Shown: positions 14,415-20,861 of the stretch, piece after piece
Position numbering within the stretch: the stretch's first letter is position 1
How the letters are laid out: each line of letters begins with the position of its first letter
Assembly (NCBI GenBank): GCA_035293245.1
Contig: DATDOO010000155.1
Span: forward strand, 1 to 27,245
Direction of reading: 5' to 3'
DNA length: 27,245 bases
Source of the DNA: DATDOO01 sp035293245
GTDB taxonomy: Bacteria; Pseudomonadota; Gammaproteobacteria; Methylococcales; Methylococcaceae
Position numbers and translations under genes: made by a program
The notes under the pieces: model-generated
The model's database searches: none
Told to the model about the DNA's origin: nothing
Seen by the model: only the letters and a program-made list of their open reading frames with translations

Positions 14415-14495
14415 CGCATGTAGGATGTGCCGACGTTAGGAGGCGCATAGTTCGCGATCGGTGCGCTTCGTACCTCAGCGCGCCCTACGCGGGCT
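14415..14495. repeat. Imperfect ~80-bp palindromic repeat element
   Basis: The left end, CGCATGTAGGATGTGCCGAC, pairs imperfectly with the right end, CGCGCCCTACGCGGG. Internal AGGCGCA and GTGCGCTT also face each other. Its last 12 bases, CCTACGCGGGCT (14484-14495), are identical to the end of the direct repeat at 13408-13419. It looks like a REP or MITE-type dispersed element. Confidence 0.6.
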
Positions 14496-14510
14496 ACTCC
14501 ACAAAACAAG

Positions 14511-14536
14511 GGCGGGAAGACCAAAGTCTTCCCGCC
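14511..14536 (-). terminator. Rho-independent terminator of the thrombospondin-repeat gene
   Basis: Perfect 11-bp arms (GGCGGGAAGAC, 14511-14521; GTCTTCCCGCC, 14526-14536) have a 4-base loop. On the minus strand the stem is followed by CTTGTTTTG. It lies 16 bases beyond the stop at 14553. Confidence 0.85.
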
Positions 14537-14552
14537 TTGATCCAACCCGCTG

Positions 14553-16527
14553 TTACTTCCCGCAGCCCGATTCCGCCGCCGCCGAGACGAAGGCGCCCCT
14601 CTGTGCTTCACTGATCAAGCCCTGTTCGAAGAAGCTCTTCGCGGTCTTGGCTGCCATGGCTTGATACTGGCCGTGGTTTTTCCATTTCTCCGTCGTCCCC
14701 ACGGGGCCAGCGCACGGCACCAACTGGACAATCGTGCAGCCGGTGGCCGGATCGACGGTCTCGCCGGGAGGCGTGGACGGGCAAAGATCGGGAGCGGCGT
14801 TGACCACCCCGTCGTCGTCCTGGTCCGCGTCGCACACGTCGCCCGCGCCATCGCCGTCGAAATCGAGCTGGGCGCTGTTGGCGATGGATGGGCAGTTATC
14901 GAAGGCGTTCCCTATGCCATCGCCATCCAGATCATCGTCGCAGGCATCGCCCCGCGTATCGGCGTCCCCATCCGTTTGATCATTGTTGGCGACGAGCGGG
15001 CAGTTGTCGCCGGCATCGCCGATTCCGTCGTTGTCATCGTCCGCATCGCAAACGTCGCCCTCGCTGTCTCCGTCGGAGTCGTCCTGGCCGGGATTGCTCG
15101 CCAGCGGGCAGTTGTCCGCGGGGTTCGCGACACCGTCCCCGTCCACGTCTGCATCGCACGCGTCGCCGATGCCGTCGGCGTCCAGGTCCGCCTGATCCGC
15201 GTTGGCCGTGGCGGGGCAGTTGTCCGCCGGATCGGCGCGTCCGTCGTTGTCGTCGTCATCGTCGCAGGCATCGCCCGCGCCGTCGCCGTCCGAATCAAGC
15301 TGATCCGCATTGGGATTCAGCGGGCAATTGTCCCCGGTGTTCACAACACCGTCGCCGTCCTTGTCGTCGTCGCAGACGTTGCCCAGCCCGTCCCCGTCGC
15401 TGTCGGCCTGATCCGGGTTGGCGCTGAAAGGACAGTTGTCGGCGGCATTCAGCACCGCATCGTTGTCGTCGTCCCCGTCGCAAACATCGCCCTGGGTATC
15501 GAGGTCGTTGTTTGCCTGGTCGGGGTTGGCATGGATTGGACAATTGTCGCTGGCATCGAGAATTCCGTCGTTGTCGTCGTCGGCATCGCAGGGATCGCCC
15601 GTACCGTCGCCATCCAGGTCGGCCTGATCCGCGTTGCCCTGGAGCGGACAGTTGTCCCCAGGGTCATCGGAACCGTCGTTATCGTCATCGTCATCGCAGG
15701 CATCGCCCTGACCATCCCCGTCCGAATCGAGCTGATCCGGATTGGGATTCACAGGGCAATTGTCGGAAACGTTGGAAATGCCATCTCCATCCCAATCGTC
15801 GTCGCAGGCATCGCCGTGACCGTCCCCGTCCAAGTCGGCTTGGTCCGGGTTAGCAGTGAGGGGGCAGTTGTCTGGGGGAGCGACAAGGCCGTCGTTATCA
15901 GGGTCAGACGAGGTATAGACCTCTCCAAAGAATTCGTTATCGTTAGTACCAACTATCTCCCTTATCTCTACTCGATTGAAGGTTGTGTCAGATGACACAC
16001 CAACGAAATAGGCAACATCGTTTGGCGCATTAAAAGTAAAGGAGCCAACGACCACCCCACTGCTGAGAAGAGTTACTCTAAACGTGGAGTCAACAAAGGG
16101 TGCTCTTACCCCGAGGGAGGTCGGCTCAATGAACCCGAAACCGAAGGCAAATACGGGTGCCGAAAAAACCATATTTATATTTTCAACACCACTCAGCGTC
16201 ATGTCGTGTCCAGGAAGCAAGGGTGAATCATCTCCAGCGCAAAGTTCCGTAGCTCCAGGCCCTCGCGATAGTGTCACCGAGCCGAGCGTTATAGAGGTCG
16301 TTCTGCAGCGAAATATAGGTATTGGTCCAGTCGCACTGGTAGCGCCTGCAGCCGTGAGAAAAGCGCTTTTGTCGTTGAATGTTGATATAGCCGCTTCGGT
16401 TGAAGCTGATGATCCTAATATAAGGGATAGAAGTGCTTTGATAAGAGTTGAATTCTTATACGGCTTCGGGCTTCGGGCTTCGGGCTTCGGGCTTCGCAGC
16501 GAAAGCTTGCTGGATTTTTTGGAACAT
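14553..16527 (-). CDS. Exported thrombospondin type-3 repeat protein; ATG currently out of register
   Basis: The longest closed frame (574 codons) begins at a GTG at 16277. The same frame is open without a stop up to 16530 and encodes a signal peptide (LIKALLSLILGSSAS) and mature start (ISTFNDKSAFLTAAGA), but has no ATG, GTG or TTG there. A strong site, GAGGAGG, followed by ATG at 16527 is in another frame. Five GGCTTCG units separate the two frames. After the signal comes a ~150-residue beta-rich domain (FNAPNDVAYFVGVSSDTTFN, RVEIREIVG). Ten thrombospondin type-3 repeats of 36 residues follow (DNCP....DQ.D.DGDG.GD.CD.D.D.DG), a calcium-binding fold. A conserved tail, QLVPCAGPVGTTEKWKNHGQ, ends in Cys-rich SGCGK. 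The protein is expected outside the inner membrane and stabilised by calcium. As sequenced, the full form is not translated from the ATG. Confidence 0.8.
14790..15905. repeat. Tandem 108-bp coding repeats (calcium-binding, ten copies)
   Basis: Ten DNCP-containing units, each 36 codons, encode the thrombospondin type-3 array; an eleventh, truncated unit (LCPSTPPGETVD) closes it. The DNA of the units is similar but not identical, and strongly strand-biased. The antisense strand therefore carries a long Val/Ile-rich open frame that is an artefact. Confidence 0.85.
16456..16527 (-). other. 23-codon frame from the strong start, closed after the heptamer tract
   Basis: From the ATG at 16527 the frame runs MFQKIQQAFAAKPEARSPKP, EAV and then TAA at 16456-16458. 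GAGGAGG ends 9 bases before the ATG. With four heptamers instead of five, this ATG reads straight into YKNSTLIKALLSLILG and the main protein. It may alternatively act as a short leader peptide. Confidence 0.75.
16462..16496. repeat. Five perfect tandem copies of the heptamer GGCTTCG
   Basis: The 35-bp tract lies between the ribosome binding site/ATG and the signal-peptide codons of the thrombospondin-repeat gene. Seven is not a multiple of three, so each unit gained or lost changes the reading frame. Losing one or gaining two puts the ATG in frame. Confidence 0.95.
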
Positions 16528-16873
16528 GGCTATCGTCCTCCTCGCAATCTGTTTTTGGTCCTGCCGAACCCGGCACTTGCTCAACCGGGTCGTTAAAATG
16601 TGATCAAGGCCACATCAAAGCGAAGAAAAGCATAGTAATGGTCAAATACAAGTCAGCCGACGGCTGAAAATTACGTAGGGTTTGGCTGACAAAGCGGACG
16701 CAACGCAATAACCTGCGCTTTTCATAGGATGCATGCTATGCGAATCCTCTCGTCGGCGACATCGCCTCGGAACGAGGCGCAACGTAGGGAGGTTCTTGCA
16801 CGCCGCAAAACTCCCGAAATACACCCCTGCCCAGCCTGTAAAGGCGAACGAAACGTGAGACTTTGGGACGTAG
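16528..16873. other. Intergenic region upstream of the thrombospondin-repeat gene
   Basis: No gene is supported in these ~345 bases. A Cys-rich minus frame at 16642-16965 overlaps the protease gene and looks spurious. The region holds the ribosome binding site at 16536-16542, a CRP-like site, and the palindrome TCAGCCG-A-CGGCTGA at 16654-16668. No clear terminator for the M48 protease gene was found. Confidence 0.4.
16599..16614. promoter_or_regulatory. Possible CRP-family binding site
   Basis: TGTGA-TCAAGG-CCACA differs from the TGTGA-N6-TCACA consensus at one position. It lies about 72-87 bases upstream of the ATG at 16527. The match is by eye only, and the promoter itself is not identified. 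Confidence 0.3.
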
Positions 16874-18763
16874 TTAATCAGGGTTTGCCGCAGCCCCAAA
16901 ACCCACCGTAATCGGCAAAGGCACATCCAGACCCGCGCACAGGGCGCGCAACAGCAGCAGTTCATGACCGGTGGTCTTGCCGTCGTAGGTGATGATGGCG
17001 ACGGCGGCGTCCAGGACGAGGGGTTTGTCCAGGGGCTGCAATTGCAGGAGCTGTTCCAGGGCCTGGTCCATGCGCTCCAGGGTGAGGGCGGACAGGGGTT
17101 CCGGCGCCAGGTTGCGGCAGTTGCCTTGCAGGTGGGGAATGCCGCTTAAGAATGCGTCGGCGGCTTTCTCGCCCGAGGCGTGGGCCAGGGCGGAGAGCAG
17201 CAGGGCGACGGCGTCGTTCAGCTTGCGCAGCGGCTTGGCGGACATGTTCCGTACCGCCGTGAAGCGGCAGCCCAGGCGGTATTCCACCACCTTGAGCAGC
17301 AGAAATTCCTGCAGGCACAGGAAGTCGTCCGCCAGCGCCAGGCGGCGCATGCGCTTGAGGAACAGGCGTTGCTGGAAATCGTCCAGGCCGGTCAGGGCCG
17401 GCAACGCCAGTTCCACCATCTCCATGCGCCGGGCTTCCGGCAGCTTGCCGATGGCGGCGATCAGGGTTTCCAGCGCGGCAAAGCGCAAGGTGGGCAGTTC
17501 CTCTTTCAGAAACGCCAACTGGCGTTGGCGCTGGGCCGGCTCCACCAGCATGAGGCAGGCGGCCACCACGTCCTGGGCAGTCTGGGGGTCGTGGATGGCC
17601 TGACCCAGGGCCGGTTCCAGGCCGGCGAGGAAACGGTGGGCGGCCTGCACCTGCTCGGGAGCCAGCCAGCCGGCGGCGGCCAGGGGGCTTGCGGCGGGAG
17701 CGGAAGGCGCTTGAGGGGTTTGAGCCGCTGCGAAACCCATGGCTTCGGCCGGGGCTGCCGGGGCCGCGCCCTCTTCCGGCGGCGCTGCCAGGATGGCGGG
17801 CATGCGCCGGCCGTAAATCCTGGCGATGCGCGCCTCGACGGGCGGATGGGTGGCGAACATTCCGGCAGTGGCCTTGCGCACCGCCGCGCCGAAACACATG
17901 TAGGACAAGGTTTCGCCGTTGGGATGGACGAGTTGCGTCTGTGGACGGTAGCCGGCGATGCGCCGCAGCGCGCCGCCGATGCCCTCCGGATTGCGGGTGA
18001 ACTGCACGGCGGAGGCGTCGGCGAGATATTCCCGCTGCCGGGATACGGCGGCCTGCATGACCTGGCCGTACAGCATGCCGATGAAGCCCAGGGCGCACAG
18101 CCCGAGGCCCAGGGCAAACAGGGGAACGGCGGCGCGGAAATCGTCGGCTTCCATGCCGATGCGCAGGGCGAAGCGGCCCAGGATGAACAGGCCCAGAAGG
18201 CCGCTGATCCAGCTCAACAGGCGGATGTTCAGGCCCATGTCGCCGTGGAGGATGTGGCTGAACTCGTGGCCGATCACCCCCTGCAACTGGTCGCGGGTCA
18301 GTTGCGTGAGGGTCCCGCGGGTGACCGCCACCACGGCCTCGTTGGGGCTGTAGCCGGCGGCGAAGGCGTTGATGCCCTCTTCCCTGTCGAGGATGTAAAC
18401 GCGGGGCACGGAAATCCCGGAGGCGATGGCCATTTCCTCCACCACGTTGAGCAGGCGCTTTTCCAGAAGGTCGCGGGTGTCGATTTCCACCCGCCTTCCG
18501 CCGACCATTTTGGCCACCGCGTCGCCCCCCGATCCCAGTTCCATCCGGCGACGGATGGTGGCCACCAGCACGGTGAGCAGTACCACGGCAAATATCCCCA
18601 GGTGCGCCAGGGGCGGCAAGAGGGGTTTATGGATCGTCCAGCCGGTGATGACCGCCACCAGCAGGTCCACCGCCACGAAGATGGTGATTACCCCCAGGGA
18701 AAACCACAGCACGCCCCGGCGGGAGGCCCGCCGCGCCCGGTCCTGCTCGGCGAAGAAGTTCAC
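16874..18763 (-). CDS. M48-family (HtpX-like) membrane zinc metalloprotease with TerB-like C-terminus
   Basis: The 629-residue protein has two N-terminal membrane helices (residues 18-41 and 52-71). The zinc-protease motif is GHEFSHILHGDM (His166, Glu167, His170), with a likely third ligand Glu245 in SRQREYLADASAVQFTRNP. Two further helices lie around 183-200 and 212-233. Up to HPPVEARI (about residue 310) it matches HtpX-type proteases, which degrade or process membrane proteins. An Ala/Pro-rich linker follows (about 325-360). A helical region of ~270 residues is then present, whose end (AAVAIITYDGKTTGHELLLL) resembles TerB-like domains. This is about twice the length of plain HtpX. The start is 9 bases after the lemA stop, so the pair forms one operon, a common M48/LemA pairing. 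Confidence 0.88.
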   Translation of the reverse strand: MNFFAEQDRARRASRRGVLWFSLGVITIFVAVDLLVAVITGWTIHKPLLPPLAHLGIFAVVLLTVLVATIRRRMELGSGGDAVAKMVGGRRVEIDTRDLLEKRLLNVVEEMAIASGISVPRVYILDREEGINAFAAGYSPNEAVVAVTRGTLTQLTRDQLQGVIGHEFSHILHGDMGLNIRLLSWISGLLGLFILGRFALRIGMEADDFRAAVPLFALGLGLCALGFIGMLYGQVMQAAVSRQREYLADASAVQFTRNPEGIGGALRRIAGYRPQTQLVHPNGETLSYMCFGAAVRKATAGMFATHPPVEARIARIYGRRMPAILAAPPEEGAAPAAPAEAMGFAAAQTPQAPSAPAASPLAAAGWLAPEQVQAAHRFLAGLEPALGQAIHDPQTAQDVVAACLMLVEPAQRQRQLAFLKEELPTLRFAALETLIAAIGKLPEARRMEMVELALPALTGLDDFQQRLFLKRMRRLALADDFLCLQEFLLLKVVEYRLGCRFTAVRNMSAKPLRKLNDAVALLLSALAHASGEKAADAFLSGIPHLQGNCRNLAPEPLSALTLERMDQALEQLLQLQPLDKPLVLDAAVAIITYDGKTTGHELLLLRALCAGLDVPLPITVGFGAAANPD

Positions 18764-18772
18764 GGCACCCGC

Positions 18773-19366
18773 CTAGAACTGGATTTTGACCGCCTGGCGC
18801 TCTTCGGGGGATTCGGTGGCCTCCATCAGCTCCGCCGGCATGAAGCGGAACAGCCCCGCCACGATGTTGCCGGGAAACTGCTCGGTGGCGACGTTGTATT
18901 CGGTGACCGCGTCGTTGAAAGCCTGGCGGGCGAAGGCGATCTTGTTTTCCGTGGAAGTCAGCTCTTCGCTGAGCTGCATCATGTTCTGGTTGGCCTTGAG
19001 GTCCGGGTAGGCCTCGCTGAGGGCGAACAGCTTTCCCAGCCCCGCCGACAGGGCGGTCTCCGCCTTGGCCAGTTCGTGCATGGCGGCGGCATCGGCGGGA
19101 TTGCCGGCCACGGATGCGGCGGCCTTGCTGGCGCTGTTGCGGGCGGCGATGACCGCTTCCAGGGTCTCCCGCTCGTGCTTCATGTACCCCTTGGCGGTTT
19201 CCACCAGATTGGGGATCAGGTCGTAGCGGCGCTTCAGTTGCACGTCGATCTGGGCAAAGGCGTTCTTGAAGCGGTTGCGCAGGGTGACCAGGCCGTTGTA
19301 CAGGGAGATCGCCCAAAACAACATGAGGAGGAATACGGCCAGGAGTCCAAGCAGAACGTACGTCAT
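18773..19366 (-). CDS. lemA: LemA family membrane protein
   Basis: This 197-residue protein has one N-terminal membrane helix (YVLLGLLAVFLLMLFWAISL) and then the LemA helical bundle. Family signatures are YNGLVTLRNRFKNAFAQIDV, LKRRYDLIPNLVETAKGYMK, HERETLEAVIAARN and FNDAVTEYNVATEQFPGNIV. The biochemical role of LemA is not established; most of the protein faces away from the cytoplasm. It lies immediately upstream of the M48 protease gene with a 9-base gap, so the two products probably act together at the membrane. The length is normal for the family. Confidence 0.93.
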   Translation of the reverse strand: MTYVLLGLLAVFLLMLFWAISLYNGLVTLRNRFKNAFAQIDVQLKRRYDLIPNLVETAKGYMKHERETLEAVIAARNSASKAAASVAGNPADAAAMHELAKAETALSAGLGKLFALSEAYPDLKANQNMMQLSEELTSTENKIAFARQAFNDAVTEYNVATEQFPGNIVAGLFRFMPAELMEATESPEERQAVKIQF

Positions 19367-19432
19367 GTCGAGTCCTTCATCCTAAAAAACAGAAGTTGAA
19401 ATCGGCGATTACGCCATGCAATGCGCCGCAGG

Positions 19433-19633
19433 CCCTCATCCCCCGCCCTTCTCCCGCGGGGAGAAGGGAGTCGAACCCCTCTCCATCCGGGCAGTGCCGT
19501 TAAGTTAAGCCGTTCGTGGTGAGCTTGTCGAACCATGAATGGCTTAACCGCCCACCCTTCGACAGGCTCAGGGCGAGCGGTTAAGCCTTAACTTAACGGC
19601 ATTGTCCCTCCGGGAGAGGGGCAGGGGTGAGGG
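19433..19633. repeat. Nested palindromic repeat (one element inside another)
   Basis: The outer ends CCCTCATCCCCC and GGGGTGAGGG face each other, with adjacent CTTCTCCC and GGGAGAGGGG tracts. Inside lies a second inverted repeat with perfect 15-bp arms, TGCCGTTAAGTTAAG (19495-19509) and CTTAACTTAACGGCA (19587-19601). Between those arms sit TGGTGAGCTTGTCGAAC and TTCGACAGGCTCAGGGCGAG, the latter a widespread dispersed repeat in proteobacteria. It accounts for most of the ~320-base gap between lemA and sfsA. Confidence 0.75.
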
Positions 19634-19687
19634 CAAAACCACATCGAACGCCCGTGGCACGAACCATACGCGGATCGTTTCACTGCT

Positions 19688-20395
19688 TCAATCCGGACAA
19701 ACCACCGGCAGGCGGATCCGCAGAACGATGCTTTCCAGCGTGACGTCGGCCCGGTAAGCCAGCGCCTCCACGCCGGCGGCCATCACTTCGCGCAGGGTGC
19801 GGCCGTATACCGGATCGATGCGGTCCGCCGGCCGCAGCTCCCGGGCGTCGCCGCGCTGCACGCAGAAGAAAATCGCCGCCCGGTGCCCCTGGCGGACCAT
19901 GGCCGCCAATTCGCGCAGGTGCTTGGCGCCGCGCTGGGTGACCGCATCCGGGAACAGGGCCGCGCGGCCTTCCACCAGGGTGACGTTTTTCACCTCCACG
20001 TAACAGCGGCACCCGCCGTCTTCCAACAGCAAATCGATGCGGCTGTTTTCCTCGCCGTAACGCACTTCCTGGCGGATGCTTGCGTAGCCTTGCAACTCGC
20101 TGGCCACCCCGGATTCCACCGCCTCCCGCACCAGGGCGTTGGCGCGGCCGGTGTCGATGCCCACCAGCACCTCCGGTTCCGCTTCCACCAGTTCCCAGGA
20201 CAGGGGATATTTGCGGGCGGCATTGCCCGTATCGCGCAGCCAGACCCGGCTGCCCGGCCGGCAGCAGCCCAGCATGGAGCCGGTGTTGGGGGTGTGGGCG
20301 GTGATTTCGCGGCCGTCGTCCAGACGCACGTCGGCGAGAAAACGCTGGTAGCGGCGCAGCAGGATGCCGGCGATGAGCGGATGAGGGAAACGCAT
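19688..20395 (-). CDS. sfsA: SfsA family protein (sugar fermentation stimulation)
   Basis: The 235-residue protein matches SfsA throughout: N-terminal LRRYQRFLADVRLDDGRE and TPNTGSMLGCC, central YGEENSRIDLLL and YVEVKNVTLVEG, then FPDAVTQRGAKHLREL. The D...EVK arrangement (about Asp135, Glu150, Lys152) is that of a PD-(D/E)XK nuclease fold. In E. coli SfsA was described as a DNA-binding protein that affects maltose metabolism; its mechanism is unclear. I chose the ATG at 20395, where the family's MxFPxPL start lies, although the frame is open to 20545. It follows the STN-domain gene by 16 bases. Confidence 0.93.
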   Translation of the reverse strand: MRFPHPLIAGILLRRYQRFLADVRLDDGREITAHTPNTGSMLGCCRPGSRVWLRDTGNAARKYPLSWELVEAEPEVLVGIDTGRANALVREAVESGVASELQGYASIRQEVRYGEENSRIDLLLEDGGCRCYVEVKNVTLVEGRAALFPDAVTQRGAKHLRELAAMVRQGHRAAIFFCVQRGDARELRPADRIDPVYGRTLREVMAAGVEALAYRADVTLESIVLRIRLPVVCPD

Positions 20396-20411
20396 GGATC
20401 GGCGACTCAAA

Positions 20412-20816
20412 CTACTGGAAGACCTTGCGTTCGATGGCCCACTCGACTTCCGCTTCCGGGCCGACGATGATCGAATCGCCGTTCTGCCGGTAAACCCAGC
20501 GATGCTTGCCGACCAGGCTCTTGAGGATTTGCTCCCAGGGCGCATTGTTTACCCGCAGGCTGGCAAATCCGTCCACCGATTGGGTGGCATAGATGTAAAG
20601 ACCGGAAACATCGCCGAGAATGCCCAGCAAGGTGCGAATCTTGACGGAGGAAAAGCGCAGGCTGACGCGGCCGTCATGTTGGACGGGCGGCATGTCCGGG
20701 CAGTTTTCCCCGGCGCAGGCGCCGGTTTCGGCGGCGTCGCTTTCCTCCGCCCGCGGAGCCGTCCAGGCAAGGCTGGAGAGCAATACGGCAATCGGAAAAA
20801 ACAGGTGGCGTTTCAT
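20412..20816 (-). CDS. Small exported protein with secretin/TonB N-terminal (STN) domain
   Basis: The 134-residue protein begins with a signal peptide (HLFFPIAVLLSSLAWTAPRA). A Cys-containing linker (ACAGENCPDM) follows. Then comes one STN-like domain at about residues 52-125: VSLRFSSVKIRTLLGILGDV, GLYIYATQSVDG, APWEQILKSL and NGDSIIVGP. This fold normally forms the periplasmic start of PilQ-type secretins or TonB receptors. Here it stands alone with no pore or barrel, so it may be a pilot or adaptor, or an orphan fragment. Its start is 45 bases from the divergent sugar-binding lipoprotein gene; sfsA follows on the same strand. Confidence 0.75.
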   Translation of the reverse strand: MKRHLFFPIAVLLSSLAWTAPRAEESDAAETGACAGENCPDMPPVQHDGRVSLRFSSVKIRTLLGILGDVSGLYIYATQSVDGFASLRVNNAPWEQILKSLVGKHRWVYRQNGDSIIVGPEAEVEWAIERKVFQ

Positions 20817-20861
20817 ATTCTTATTCGATGGTTCGATGGCGCGCGCGTCCATGCTACGACG

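Larger units (their letters stand above)
14157..14552. other. Intergenic region rich in palindromic elements
   Basis: No gene is evident in these ~400 bases. Seen in order: a 10-bp inverted repeat CGCGCCGAAT (14178-14187) / ATTCGGCGCG (14222-14231) around the A+T-rich gene's upstream region; the self-palindrome CGGTTAACCG (14287-14296); a hairpin GGTATGC/GCATACC (14311-14327); an imperfect 80-bp palindrome at 14415-14495; and a strong terminator at 14511-14536. Confidence 0.6.

Noticed and set aside
14661..15995. 444-codon plus-strand frame rich in Val and Ile, antisense to the thrombospondin-repeat gene
   Set aside because: It is the mirror of the Asp/Gly-rich 108-bp repeats: GAC and GAT codons read backwards give GTC and ATC. 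It has no ribosome binding site, and the minus-strand protein is clearly a known repeat type.
16462..16496. The heptamer tract as part of a CRISPR array or as replication iterons
   Set aside because: The units are contiguous without spacers and lie between a ribosome binding site and coding sequence, with no replication or cas gene nearby.
16642..16965. 107-codon minus-strand frame starting MNCCCCAPCARV
   Set aside because: It overlaps the end of the M48 protease gene in another frame and resembles nothing known; the Cys run comes from antisense of CTGCTG-like Leu/Ala codons.
17180..19399. 739-codon plus-strand frame across lemA and the protease gene
   Set aside because: Composition is biased to Gly, Gln, His and Ala with no domain, and both minus-strand genes are recognised families. 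It is a G+C-rich shadow frame.
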